Source: an uncultured Agathobaculum sp. (GTDB lineage: Bacteria > Bacillota > Clostridia > Oscillospirales > Butyricicoccaceae). From it: 64,000 nt of DNA. Within the stretch, counting starts at the first letter, position 1. The number at the start of each line of letters is the position of its first letter. Shown here piece after piece: positions 19,345-27,855 of this stretch. The notes below the pieces were generated by a model. That model had not been told where the DNA came from, did no database searches, and was given only the letters and a program-made list of their open reading frames with translations. The stretch spans positions 1-64,000 of the forward strand of contig CALWUJ010000007.1 in assembly GCA_944384725.1 (NCBI GenBank), written 5' to 3'. The position numbers were made by a program, and so were the translations under genes.

Positions 19345-20292
19345 CTACTGCCAGCCGTCCGAGCCGAACTGCCCCACATTTTCCGCTGTGATCAATTCGA
19401 CCGGTACGATGATCTCGCTTTCGTAATCCTCGCCGGACAAAATTTGATAGATGACCTGTGCGGTCGTCTGCCCGATCTGAATGGGAGATTGGGCAACCGT
19501 TGCCGTCATGACGCCCTCGAAAATCATGTTTTTGGCTTCGGGGGCGCCATCCACGCCGTAAACCAGCGTCCGGTCCAGCAGCTGCCGTTCTTCCAGCGCA
19601 GCCATTGCGCCCAGCGCCGTTGGGTCGTTGAGCGCAATTACCACGTCAATGTCCGGGTCAGCGTCCAGCAAGCTGTCCAGCGCAGGCATGGCAAGCTCCA
19701 GCTGGCCGTCGCTGCTGGCGCGGCCGGCAATTTGATATTGCGGCTGACCGGCAATCGTATCGCAAAAGCCTTGGATGCGGTCGAGTGCGGATTGGGCGGT
19801 CGGATGCTCCAGCAGGGCGATGCGCGCCGAATCTCGTGTACGAATCAGATGCTCAGCGCACAATACGCCTGCGCCATAATTGTCCGAAGCGATGGTACAG
19901 GCGACCAACGCGGGGTCGCTGACCTGTGAATCGACGATCACAACCGGTACCCCCGCGTCCCGTGCTTCTTCCAACGCGGGGCGGATCTGCTGAAAATCGA
20001 CAGGGTTGATGACAAGCAGATCAATCCCACCTGCAAGCAGCTCGTGGATCTGGTCGTTTTGCTTGTCCTGATCGAGCGCAGGATCGCGCGTCAGCAGAAT
20101 ATCGCCGCGGCTTTCGATCATCAGCCGCAGTTCTTCGTCAATGACGCTGTAAAATGGGTTGTTCATCGTCATATAGGTTGCGCCGATGCGCAGCGGTTTC
20201 TCATCCTGTTTGTCCCCAATGCCTAATGTCAGGCACAGCCATACGGCCAGCATCACACTGCACACGGCAAGAAACAGCCGTCTCCATTCCAT
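19345..20292 (-). CDS. membrane-anchored periplasmic-binding-protein-like sugar sensor (RbsB type)
   Basis: The product is 315 residues. An N-terminal hydrophobic segment (LFLAVCSVMLAVWLCLTLGIG) is followed by a type I sugar-binding domain: RIGATYMTMNNPFYSVIDEE, LLVINPVDFQQIRPALEEARDAGVPVVIVDS, VVIALNDPTALGAMAALEE, VYGVDGAPEAKNMI. There is no lipobox Cys and no ABC permease or ATPase gene anywhere near. It is divergent from a histidine kinase. This fits the three-component arrangements of clostridia in which a binding protein presents sugar to a kinase. The ligand is unknown. Confidence 0.85.
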   Translation of the reverse strand: MEWRRLFLAVCSVMLAVWLCLTLGIGDKQDEKPLRIGATYMTMNNPFYSVIDEELRLMIESRGDILLTRDPALDQDKQNDQIHELLAGGIDLLVINPVDFQQIRPALEEARDAGVPVVIVDSQVSDPALVACTIASDNYGAGVLCAEHLIRTRDSARIALLEHPTAQSALDRIQGFCDTIAGQPQYQIAGRASSDGQLELAMPALDSLLDADPDIDVVIALNDPTALGAMAALEERQLLDRTLVYGVDGAPEAKNMIFEGVMTATVAQSPIQIGQTTAQVIYQILSGEDYESEIIVPVELITAENVGQFGSDGWQ

Positions 20293-20373
20293 GGCCAGTC
20301 CCCCCTATCTTCTTTTATCATATCATATGGAGAAGAGTGTGCAAACTGTTTTCTGCATGGATGGATATGCTGT

Positions 20374-20402
20374 TTGACCTTGCAGGCGAGATATATTATA
20401 AT
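20374..20402 (+). promoter_or_regulatory. promoter of the kinase/regulator/binding-protein operon
   Basis: TTGACC (20374-20379), 17 bp, TATAAT (20397-20402). A minus-strand promoter for the divergent binding-protein gene (TTGCAC, 16 bp, TATGAT, about 20317-20344) lies beside it, so the two units could be co-regulated. The start of transcription rules out ATG at 20405. Confidence 0.7.
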
Positions 20403-20479
20403 TTATGCATAGTAAAGCAATGTTACGGCGCGGTATAGACGCGTGCGGCAAAATGCCAACGGTGAAAGGGGGCTGCACT

Positions 20480-21814
20480 ATGTCGGAAGGGACGGACAAT
20501 CGCACCATGCAGACGGATGAGACCCTGACCCTGCTGCGGCAGGGAACGCTGCTCATCAATCTGGCTCTTTGCGTGTTTCTCGGTGCGGTTTTTGTGCTGA
20601 CACCACTCCGCGCGGTGCAGCGGGCCGAGGGCGTAAGCTTTTTGCAGGGGCTGAGCATGCTGCCAGCCGCTCCTTGGAGCGTGGCGTTTGCGGCGCTTGG
20701 TCTGCTTGCATTTGTCGCAGTGGATCTGGCTTACCGGCGCGGCCGGCTGGGAAACGGACGGCTGGCGTTTTTGCTGGAGCCGGGGTTCGCCCTGCTGGTG
20801 ATCCTGGCACTGCATCTGGATTATAACGGGTTGCTGCTGCTTGCAGTGGTCAATCTGGTGGACGGTCTGCATGGGCGGGGACGCATGCTGTTCCTCGGCG
20901 CAATGACCTCACTCTATCTGCTCACCAGTCTGGATGTTCTGCAATCCGTTTTGGGCATGGTTTCGGTTTCCGAATATCTGGCGTATTACGAAGGGCAGCC
21001 GCGTCAACTGATGCAGACGGCCATCGGTTTGCTCGGCGCGCTCAATCTGATTCTGTTTATCGGCTATATGGTGATTCTGGTCGGCAGACGGACGGAAGAA
21101 AACGCCGCTATTCGCCGCCTGAACGGTGAACTGGCGCGGGCGAATGACAAGCTGTCCGTCCTGAACGGTCAGCTCAAGGAGTATGCGGCGGAAAGCGAGC
21201 GCATGGCAGAAACCCGCGAACGCAACCGCTTAGCACGCGAAATTCACGATACGCTCGGCCACGCGCTGACCGGCATCACCGCCGGTGCGGACGCCTGTAT
21301 CCAGATGATGGATATTTCGCCCGAAATGGCGCGCAAACAGATGGAACTGATTGCGAAAACCGCCCGCGCGGGCATGAACGAGGTGCGCCGTTCGGTGCGC
21401 GCGCTGCGCCCGGATGCGCTGGAGCGGTTCCGCTTGTCCGAGGCGCTGGACAAACTGTGCAGCGAGATGCAGCAGACTTCGCATGCGGAAATTCGGCTGG
21501 ACGTGCAGATGACGGATATGCGCCTGTCGCAGGATGAAGAGGATGCGGTTTACCGCATCGTGCAGGAAAGTGTGACCAATGCCATCCGGCACGGACATGC
21601 GACCGAAATTGATGTGCGCCTGTCCTGTCAGGAACGGTGCATGACGATTGTGGTGCAGGATAACGGCATCGGCTGCGCCAAAATCGAGCAGGGCTTTGGG
21701 CTGCGCCATATGCGGGAGCGGCTGCGGCTGCTTGGCGGCAGCCTGCGTGTGGATGGGCATAACGGATTCCGCATAGAGGCTTCCATACCACTTCGATGGG
21801 GGGATGAAATATGA
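20480..21814 (+). CDS. sensor histidine kinase, NarL/LiaS class (HisKA_3)
   Basis: The product is 444 residues. The N-terminal 200 residues hold about six membrane helices with only short outside loops, so ligand sensing probably needs a partner. Then comes a coiled stretch (NGELARANDKLSVLNGQLKE), the HisKA_3 box ERNRLAREIHDTLGHALTGI with His about 256, and a HATPase domain (VQESVTNAIRHGHA, VQDNGIGC, GFGLRHMRERLRLLGG). AAAGGGGG precedes ATG at 20480. The stop overlaps the next start (ATGA). The flanking binding proteins are likely input partners. Confidence 0.9.
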   Translation: MSEGTDNRTMQTDETLTLLRQGTLLINLALCVFLGAVFVLTPLRAVQRAEGVSFLQGLSMLPAAPWSVAFAALGLLAFVAVDLAYRRGRLGNGRLAFLLEPGFALLVILALHLDYNGLLLLAVVNLVDGLHGRGRMLFLGAMTSLYLLTSLDVLQSVLGMVSVSEYLAYYEGQPRQLMQTAIGLLGALNLILFIGYMVILVGRRTEENAAIRRLNGELARANDKLSVLNGQLKEYAAESERMAETRERNRLAREIHDTLGHALTGITAGADACIQMMDISPEMARKQMELIAKTARAGMNEVRRSVRALRPDALERFRLSEALDKLCSEMQQTSHAEIRLDVQMTDMRLSQDEEDAVYRIVQESVTNAIRHGHATEIDVRLSCQERCMTIVVQDNGIGCAKIEQGFGLRHMRERLRLLGGSLRVDGHNGFRIEASIPLRWGDEI

Positions 21815-22488
21815 TCCGCGTATTGATTGCAGACGATCAGGAACTGATCCGCCAGAGCCTGAGTTTTGTGCTGGATGCGCAGGCGGATATCGCGATGGTG
21901 GGCACGGCATCCAATGGGCGCGAGGCCATTGAACTGGTGCGCAAAGAGAAACCGGATGTGGTGCTCATGGATATCCGCATGCCCGAGGTGGATGGCGTGG
22001 AATGCACACGGCTGATTAAAACAGCGCATCCGCAGATCAAGGTCATCATTCTGACCACCTTTGACGACGACGAATATGTATTCGGTGCGCTGCGCTATGG
22101 TGCGTCCGGCTATCTGCTCAAGGGCGTTTCTGTGGAGGAGTTGGCAAATGCGGTGCGCGAGGTAGTGCGCGGCGGCTCGATCATCATGCCCGGCGTGGCA
22201 TCCAAGGCACTGGAAATGTTTGCGCGCATGGCACGCGGCAGCATGCAGATTCCGGTGGATACACAGCAGACCGCGTCCTTACAGGAGAACGAATGGAAGG
22301 TCATCCGGGAGGTAGGCTGCGGCAAATCCAACAAGGAGATCGCGGCGGCGCTTTGCCTGTCGGAGGGGACGGTACGCAACTATCTGAGCAGCGTATTGAG
22401 CAAGCTCGACCTACGCGACCGCACACAACTTGCGATTTGGGCGGTGCAGACCGGTGTAGCGGTCGACCCCTATGGGGATAAGACATGA
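21811..22488 (+). CDS. response regulator, NarL/LuxR class
   Basis: The product is 225 residues. The receiver has VLIADDQELIRQSL, the phosphorylated Asp in VVLMDIRMPEVDG (about residue 54), Thr and Lys in LTTFDDDEYV and LLKGVS. The C-terminal LuxR helix-turn-helix is NEWKVIREVGCGKSNKEIAAALCLSEGTVRNYL. The four-base ATGA overlap at each end shows tight coupling with kinase and binding protein. The downstream PTS operon, with ATGACA/TGTCAT half sites in front, is the likely target. Confidence 0.92.
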   Translation: MIRVLIADDQELIRQSLSFVLDAQADIAMVGTASNGREAIELVRKEKPDVVLMDIRMPEVDGVECTRLIKTAHPQIKVIILTTFDDDEYVFGALRYGASGYLLKGVSVEELANAVREVVRGGSIIMPGVASKALEMFARMARGSMQIPVDTQQTASLQENEWKVIREVGCGKSNKEIAAALCLSEGTVRNYLSSVLSKLDLRDRTQLAIWAVQTGVAVDPYGDKT

Positions 22489-23789
22489 GGAAAAAGATGA
22501 AGCGGCTGCTGGGCGGCGTTGTGATCGCTGCTGTGGTGTTGGCAGCAACGGCGTTTGGCGCAGCGCAGGAAACCGTGCTGACGGTCGGCGTGGTGGCAGG
22601 CAGCTACTGGGATGCGCCGACCGGCAACTGTTATGCCGTGATCGACGCTGCAATCGCGCGATTTGAACAGACGCATCCCGATGTGCGCGTCGAGTATACA
22701 AGCGGTATTCTAAAGCGGGATTATTCCGAATGGTTAACCGACCAATATTTGCTCGGTCGGGAGCCGGATGTGTTCATGGTTTTGCCGGAGGACTTCGGTA
22801 TGCTGGCGGAGCAAGGGGCGTTGCAGCCGCTGGACAATTTGTTGGCCAGCGATTCGACGGTTTCCACGGCGGATTTTTATAATGCGGCGCTCCAGAGCGG
22901 CGCGGCGGGCGGCGTACAGTATGCGCTGCCATACGAATGCGTGCCGACGCTGATGTTTGTCAACAAGACGCTGCTTGAGGCGGAAAACATTCCGGTGCCG
23001 GACAACGATTGGACGTGGAATGATTTTTATGAGATTTGCGCGCAGGTGACGCGCGACACGGACGGCGACGGCACGATCGACCAGTTCGGCAGCTATGGCT
23101 ATACTTGGCGGGATGCCCTCGCAGCAAATGGCGCAGCGCTGTTTGATGAGAATGGAAGCAGCTGCCTGATCGCGCAGCCGGCGTCGGTGGAGGCGGTTCG
23201 GTTCGCGCAGCGGCTGGCGCAATTATATGCCGACTGCGATATCACAGCGCGCAGCTTTGACGAAGGACATGTCGCGTTCCGGCCGTTTTTGTTCTCGGAT
23301 TACCGCACCTATCAGCCTTATCCGTGGCGCATCAAGCGGTATTCGGATTTTGAATGGGACTGCATCCAGATGCCGGGCGGGCCGTCCGGCACGGGACGGT
23401 CAGAGCTGAGCACTGTGCTGGCGGCTATCAGCAGCCGGTCGTCCCAGCAGGCGCTGGCATGGGAATTTCTCAAAGAGATGACCTGCTCGGATCAGACGCA
23501 GAGTATGCTGTATACGGATTCGCACAGCGTTTCCGCGCTGCGGCGCGTCACCCAGTCGCCGCAGACCCAGCAGATTCTGCGGCATGACACCCCGGGCGAA
23601 AGCCAGCTTGGGCTGGAAATCTTGTCTGACGCGATGGAACAGGCGGTTGCTGCACCGCATTTCCGTGCTTACGATCAGGCACTTTTGCTGGCGGAAAGTC
23701 TGGTGGCGACCGCTATGGAGGATGATCACAACCTGTCGCTTCAGCTGCAGCGCGTGCAGCGGGAGATGGAGGAATATTTGCAAAATTAA
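22485..23789 (+). CDS. family 1 extracellular solute-binding protein, probably a sensor
   Basis: The product is 434 residues. A signal or anchor segment (LLGGVVIAAVVLAATAFGA) is followed by a family 1 binding-protein fold: AIARFEQTHPDVRVEYTSG, LLGREPDVFMVLPEDFGMLAEQGALQPLD, ALPYECVPTLMFVNKTLLEAENI, DWTWNDFYEICAQV with a calcium-like loop DTDGDGTID. No lipobox Cys is visible, and no transporter genes follow. Its start overlaps the stop of the response-regulator gene. Shared expression with the kinase suggests that it supplies the signal rather than transport. Confidence 0.85.
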   Translation: MRKKMKRLLGGVVIAAVVLAATAFGAAQETVLTVGVVAGSYWDAPTGNCYAVIDAAIARFEQTHPDVRVEYTSGILKRDYSEWLTDQYLLGREPDVFMVLPEDFGMLAEQGALQPLDNLLASDSTVSTADFYNAALQSGAAGGVQYALPYECVPTLMFVNKTLLEAENIPVPDNDWTWNDFYEICAQVTRDTDGDGTIDQFGSYGYTWRDALAANGAALFDENGSSCLIAQPASVEAVRFAQRLAQLYADCDITARSFDEGHVAFRPFLFSDYRTYQPYPWRIKRYSDFEWDCIQMPGGPSGTGRSELSTVLAAISSRSSQQALAWEFLKEMTCSDQTQSMLYTDSHSVSALRRVTQSPQTQQILRHDTPGESQLGLEILSDAMEQAVAAPHFRAYDQALLLAESLVATAMEDDHNLSLQLQRVQREMEEYLQN

Positions 23790-23818
23790 ACGGATGCGTC
23801 AGGCATCAACGGGAGAAA

Positions 23819-23866
23819 GCTGTCCCCTGTTTTGGCGATTTGTCAAAGCCGGGGACGGCTTTTTTG
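23819..23866 (+). terminator. terminator of the sensor operon
   Basis: GCTGTCCCC pairs with GGGGACGGC around a 23-base loop, followed by TTTTTT. It separates the sensor operon from the PTS operon, which must have its own promoter. Confidence 0.75.
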
Positions 23867-23884
23867 CATTTTTGCACAAAGCAA

Positions 23885-23934
23885 ATGACATTTGTCATGC
23901 AAAACAGGATAAGTGTCATCCGGCATTCATGACA
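23885..23934 (+). promoter_or_regulatory. cluster of ATGACA/TGTCAT half sites before the PTS operon
   Basis: ATGACA-TT-TGTCAT is a perfect inverted pair at 23885-23898. A further TGTCAT lies at 23914-23919 and ATGACA at 23929-23934. NarL-class regulators bind paired heptamers of this kind. The cluster sits between the terminator and the PTS IIA start, so it is a good candidate target of the response regulator at 21811. Confidence 0.55.
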
Positions 23935-24005
23935 ATATGCAGATGTATTTTGATGGATGAATTGGTAAAATTGTCTCAACAAACATGAGAAAGGGGAACA
24001 TGAGC

Positions 24006-24431
24006 ATGCGTTATCTGATTTTAGTCAGCCACGGAACCTTTGCACCGGGGCTGCACAATGCGGTCGGCATGATGGCCGGCGCAGACCGCAAGGATATCCG
24101 ATCGACCAGCCTGCTCGACGGGATGGATGTGGACACCTACCGGAAGGCGTTCGCGGAACTGGTTGCGGACATCACAGCGGAGGACGAGATCCTGCTGTTT
24201 GCGGACATCATCGGCGGCTCTCCGCTGACGACCGCGATGGAGGTTTTGACGGAAAAGGGCCTTGTGGCGAATACAGCCGCCATCGGCGGCATGAACCTGC
24301 CGCTCGTGCTGACCGCCGCTTTTGCGGACGCGGACGCACCGCTTGCGCAGGTGGCAGCCGAGATCATGGAGGAGGGCCGTGGCCAGCTCAAGCCGTTTGA
24401 TCTGGACGGCGGCGACGAGGACGAAATTTAA
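24006..24431 (+). CDS. PTS mannose-class IIA component
   Basis: The product is 141 residues. The fold and phosphorylated His are clear: MRYLILVSHGTFAPGLHNAV, with His9. It receives phosphate from HPr and passes it to IIB. GAAAGGGG lies nine bases before ATG at 24006; two upstream in-frame ATGs are too near it. It starts a complete IIA-IIB-IIC-IID set. The acidic end (DLDGGDEDEI) is typical. It could also serve the IIA-less uronate PTS at 8286-10447, by inference. Confidence 0.9.
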   Translation: MRYLILVSHGTFAPGLHNAVGMMAGADRKDIRSTSLLDGMDVDTYRKAFAELVADITAEDEILLFADIIGGSPLTTAMEVLTEKGLVANTAAIGGMNLPLVLTAAFADADAPLAQVAAEIMEEGRGQLKPFDLDGGDEDEI

Positions 24432-24467
24432 TGCAGTTTTGCAATATTCGATAAGGAGGAAAACCAT

Positions 24468-24962
24468 ATGTCTATTTCATTTATCCGCGTAGACGACCGC
24501 ATGATCCACGGTCAGACCTGCACCCGCTGGGCGCTCGAATATCCCTGCGACGGCCTGATCGCCGTCAACGATAAGGCGGCAAAAACGCCGGTACTGAAAG
24601 CGGCTTATAAAAACGCCAGCGATAAAAAGACCTTTGTTTGGTCGCTCGACGAGTGGCGCGCCAAGTGCGGCAAGGTGCTGGCAAGCAAGGACCGTTATTT
24701 TCTGATTACCAAGGACCCGATCACCATGAAGCAGATTTTGGTGGATGACGGCTTTGATCCCGGCGAGGTGAAAACGGTCATCATCGGGCCGTGCAACGAC
24801 CGCGAGGGTGCAGTCAAACTGGGCAACAACCAGTCCATCACACAGGAAGAGGCTGACGCACTCGAAGCCATCATGCAGAAGGGCTATGAGGTAGAGTTTG
24901 CACTGATTAAGGAAGCCGCCATTGGCAACTGGAAGAAATTCCGCGGTCAGTTCGGCTATTGA
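24468..24962 (+). CDS. PTS mannose-class IIB component
   Basis: The product is 164 residues. The active His14 lies in RVDDRMIHGQTCTRW; the rest follows IIB proteins (GLIAVNDKAAKTPVLKAAYKNA). Start ATG at 24468 follows AAGGAGG. It lies 36 bases after IIA. Compared with the usual RxxHGQ motif it is intact, so it should be active. Sugar specificity cannot be read from the sequence. Confidence 0.92.
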   Translation: MSISFIRVDDRMIHGQTCTRWALEYPCDGLIAVNDKAAKTPVLKAAYKNASDKKTFVWSLDEWRAKCGKVLASKDRYFLITKDPITMKQILVDDGFDPGEVKTVIIGPCNDREGAVKLGNNQSITQEEADALEAIMQKGYEVEFALIKEAAIGNWKKFRGQFGY

Positions 24963-25041
24963 TCGTATCTCATAAGCTGCGGTAAGTGGCTTTGTGATAA
25001 CAACAAAAGGGGTTTTATCAGAAAGGTAAGGTGAAGGATTT

Positions 25042-25902
25042 ATGGAAATCCAGGTATGGCAGGCGGCATTGTTCGGCTTACTCGCCTGTTTGGCATCCAT
25101 GCCCGGCCTTGGCGGTACGGTGTTCGGCAACTACACCTTAGGCCGTCCGCTGGTTGCAGGTCTGATCGTCGGCTTGATTATGGGCGACGTACAGACCGGT
25201 ATTTATCTGGGCGCGGCAATTCAGGTCGTTTACATCGCACTGGTCACGCCCGGCGGCACGGTTTCCGCTGACGTGCGTGCCATTTCGTACATCGGCATCC
25301 CGCTGTCCATCGTGGCGGTGCACGGCATGGGTCTGAACCCGGCTTCCGCAGAAGGTCAGGCAATGGCGGTCACCCTCGGTTCCGCCGTTGGTACGCTCGG
25401 TACGGTTCTGTTTTACGGCACGGCAACCGTCAACCTCGTCTGGCAGCACATGGGCTGGAAAGCGCTCGAAAAGGGCGATCTGAAAAAGCTCTATGTGGTC
25501 GATATGGGTCTGCCGTGGATCTCGCACATCCTGTGCTCGTTTATCCCGACATTTATCATCACCAAGGTCGGCGTGAACATGGTCGATCTGATGAAGGCTT
25601 ATCTGCCGATGGACGGCATCGCTATGAAAACGCTGTTTACGGTCGGTTCTCTCCTCCCGGCAGTCGGTATTGCGATCCTGCTCAAGCAGGTGGCGACCAA
25701 GCCGGTCGATCTGCTGACTTTCCTGTTCGGCTTTACGCTGGCGGCCTGCATGGGCCTGAACCTGATTGCGGCTTCTGTCGTCGGCGGGTTCTTCGCGGTC
25801 ATCAACTACCGCATCAAGCTGCTGAGCATGCAGAAGGCTGCGCCCGCCGCAGTATCCGCTGGCGGCACGGACGAATTTGACGACGACGAGGAGGAGATTT
25901 GA
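25042..25902 (+). CDS. PTS mannose-class IIC component
   Basis: The product is 286 residues with multiple helices. Family motifs are GLGGTVFGNYTLGRPLVAG, GLIMGDVQTGIYLGAAIQVVY, and TPGGTVSADVRAISYIGIPL. It is the channel subunit. The C-terminal tail is acidic (DEFDDDEEEI). AAAGGTAAGGTGAAGG precedes ATG at 25042. It is followed almost directly by the IID gene. Confidence 0.92.
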   Translation: MEIQVWQAALFGLLACLASMPGLGGTVFGNYTLGRPLVAGLIVGLIMGDVQTGIYLGAAIQVVYIALVTPGGTVSADVRAISYIGIPLSIVAVHGMGLNPASAEGQAMAVTLGSAVGTLGTVLFYGTATVNLVWQHMGWKALEKGDLKKLYVVDMGLPWISHILCSFIPTFIITKVGVNMVDLMKAYLPMDGIAMKTLFTVGSLLPAVGIAILLKQVATKPVDLLTFLFGFTLAACMGLNLIAASVVGGFFAVINYRIKLLSMQKAAPAAVSAGGTDEFDDDEEEI

Positions 25903-25904
25903 CC

Positions 25905-26726
25905 ATGGCTGAAAAGAAGCTTTCCAAAAAGGCGCTTGCGAAATCCTTCCGCAACTGGTATTACGGCCATCTGACCTGCTTCTCGCAGGAGCATATGCAG
26001 ACGTTCGGCTACCTGTGCGCCATGCTCCCGCTGGTGGAGGAGCTGTATGAAACCAAGGAGGAGCAGAAGAATGCTCTCCAGACCTATTCCGCATTTTTCA
26101 ACACCGAGCCGCAGCTCGGCACGGTGATCGTCGGCATGACCGCAGGCCTTGAAGAGGCTAAGGCCAACGGCGAAGAGATCGACGGCGAAATGATCAACGG
26201 TATCCGCGCCGGTCTGATGGGCCCGGTCGCCGGTATCGGTGACAGCCTGCTGGTCGGTACGCTCATCCCGATTTTGCTCGGCGTTGCGCTGGGCATGTCA
26301 TCCGGCGGTTCGCCGCTCGGCGCGATCTTCTACATCCTCGTTTACAATATCGTATTGACGCTTGGCATGCGTTTCCTGTACTATAAAGGCTATGAACTGG
26401 GCGGCAAGGCGGTGGAACTGATCGTCGGTGAAAAGGCCAACGCCATCCGTGAGTCGGTCATCATGCTGGGCACGGTCGTTATCGGTGCGGTCGCCGCAAC
26501 CTGGATTTCCATTACCACGCCTTTGGTTCTGCCCGGCGACATTGCCTTGCAGACGGGCGTACTGGACACGATTTTCCCTAAACTGCTGCCGCTGGCTGCC
26601 GTCATGTTCTGCTACTGGCTGATGAGCAAAAAGAAAATGGCGCCGACGACCGTGATGCTCATTCTGGTCGGCGTGGCGCTGGTTGGCGTGCTGCTCGGCT
26701 TCTTTGACCCGCAGCTGAGCTACTAA
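25905..26726 (+). CDS. PTS mannose-class IID component
   Basis: The product is 273 residues. The IID pattern is clear: SFRNWYYGHLTCFSQEHMQTFGYL and MINGIRAGLMGPVAGIGDSLLVGTLIP, with membrane helices to the end. ATG at 25905 lies two bases after the IIC stop and about ten after GAGGAGGA inside the IIC end. A TTG two codons earlier is less likely. IIC and IID form the membrane part of the transporter. Confidence 0.92.
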   Translation: MAEKKLSKKALAKSFRNWYYGHLTCFSQEHMQTFGYLCAMLPLVEELYETKEEQKNALQTYSAFFNTEPQLGTVIVGMTAGLEEAKANGEEIDGEMINGIRAGLMGPVAGIGDSLLVGTLIPILLGVALGMSSGGSPLGAIFYILVYNIVLTLGMRFLYYKGYELGGKAVELIVGEKANAIRESVIMLGTVVIGAVAATWISITTPLVLPGDIALQTGVLDTIFPKLLPLAAVMFCYWLMSKKKMAPTTVMLILVGVALVGVLLGFFDPQLSY

Positions 26727-26755
26727 AAAACGGCATTGGAAAGGAGTTTTCGCAG

Positions 26756-27040
26756 ATGAAAACCAAACTGAGTAAACAAACGCTGCTTCGGGAAGCCGAG
26801 CAGCAGAAGGACGCGCTGGGACGATTGTCTGGCTGGCTGAGAAATGCGATGCTCCTTTCCTCCTGTGCCGCTGTGCTGGCATGGTGGGGGCTTGGCGGAG
26901 CCGGGCTGCGTCTGGCATGCGGCGTGGCCGGGGTTGTGATGGCACTCGCCAGCGTGACTTGTGCCGCCCTGATCGGACTTGGCATCCGCAACGGCCGCCG
27001 GAATGTGGCGCATATCCTAAAGGCGGTGGAGCAGGCATGA
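26756..27040 (+). CDS. small two-helix membrane protein
   Basis: The product is 94 residues. A charged N-terminal part (KLSKQTLLREAEQQKDALGRL) is followed by two hydrophobic segments (NAMLLSSCAAVLAWWGLGG and ACGVAGVVMALASVTCAALIGLGI). I recognise no family. AAAGGAG precedes ATG at 26756, 29 bases after IID, and its stop overlaps the start of the HAD gene, so it belongs to the PTS operon. An accessory role for the transporter is possible but unsupported. Confidence 0.7.
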   Translation: MKTKLSKQTLLREAEQQKDALGRLSGWLRNAMLLSSCAAVLAWWGLGGAGLRLACGVAGVVMALASVTCAALIGLGIRNGRRNVAHILKAVEQA

Positions 27041-27855
27041 ACAAGGCCAAAGATGTTATGCTTCCCCTTCGTCTGCTGTGCCTTGATATTGACGGAACCC
27101 TGCTTGACACTGCGCATCACCTGCCGCCCGAGAACCGGGCGGCAGTGCAGTATGCAGCGGAAAAGGGTGTCTGCGTCTGTCTGTTGTCCGCCCGGCCGCC
27201 ACAGGCTATCGAACCGATCGCGCAGGCGCTGGGTGTGCCGGGGCCGGTGGCTAGCTTCGGCGGGGCACTGATCCAAGCAGGCGAGCAACGCATTTTCGAC
27301 CGCAGGTTGCCAATAGACGCGGTCCGTACGGTGCTTCGTCTGGCGCCGCAGGACATTTCCCTCAGTTTGTACCGTGATACCGATTGGTTTGTCGAGCGAG
27401 AAGATCGTTGGAACGCAGCCGAGGGGAATATCACCGGGTTGCGCCCCACGGTTGTCACGCTGGAGGACACGCTGTCCGCAGGTGCCCCGCACAAGCTGTT
27501 GTGTATGGGTGAAGCGGCTTCTATCGACCGCTTTTATGCAGTGTTGCAGAAAGAAACGCTTGCAGTCGATCTGCTGCGCTCCAAGGACGAGTATCTGGAG
27601 ATCATGCCGCAGCAGGCAGGAAAAGCCGAAGCGCTGCGTACGGTGTGCCGTCATCTGGGCATTGTATCAGAGCAGGCGATGGCAATCGGTGACCATGACA
27701 TCGACTGCGCGCTGCTTCACGCGGCAGGTGTCGGTGTGGCAATGGGCAACGGCTCGCCCGCCGCGCGACAGGCCGCAGATTGGATCGCGCCGGATAACGA
27801 CCACGCAGGCGTTGCGGCGGCAATCCATCATTGGATGAAGGGGGAAGAGCTATGA
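27037..27855 (+). CDS. Cof-type HAD sugar phosphatase
   Basis: The product is 272 residues. HAD motifs: LCLDIDGTLLDTAHHL (nucleophile and acid Asp), CLLSARPP, GKAEALRTVC, and AIGDHDIDCALLHAAGVGVAMGN. The usual GDSxND motif reads GDHDID, so Ser/Asn at motif IV are changed. ATG at 27037 overlaps the previous stop. Its protein is shorter in conserved cap residues than its neighbour. It probably dephosphorylates a sugar phosphate made by the PTS. Confidence 0.85.
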   Translation: MNKAKDVMLPLRLLCLDIDGTLLDTAHHLPPENRAAVQYAAEKGVCVCLLSARPPQAIEPIAQALGVPGPVASFGGALIQAGEQRIFDRRLPIDAVRTVLRLAPQDISLSLYRDTDWFVEREDRWNAAEGNITGLRPTVVTLEDTLSAGAPHKLLCMGEAASIDRFYAVLQKETLAVDLLRSKDEYLEIMPQQAGKAEALRTVCRHLGIVSEQAMAIGDHDIDCALLHAAGVGVAMGNGSPAARQAADWIAPDNDHAGVAAAIHHWMKGEEL

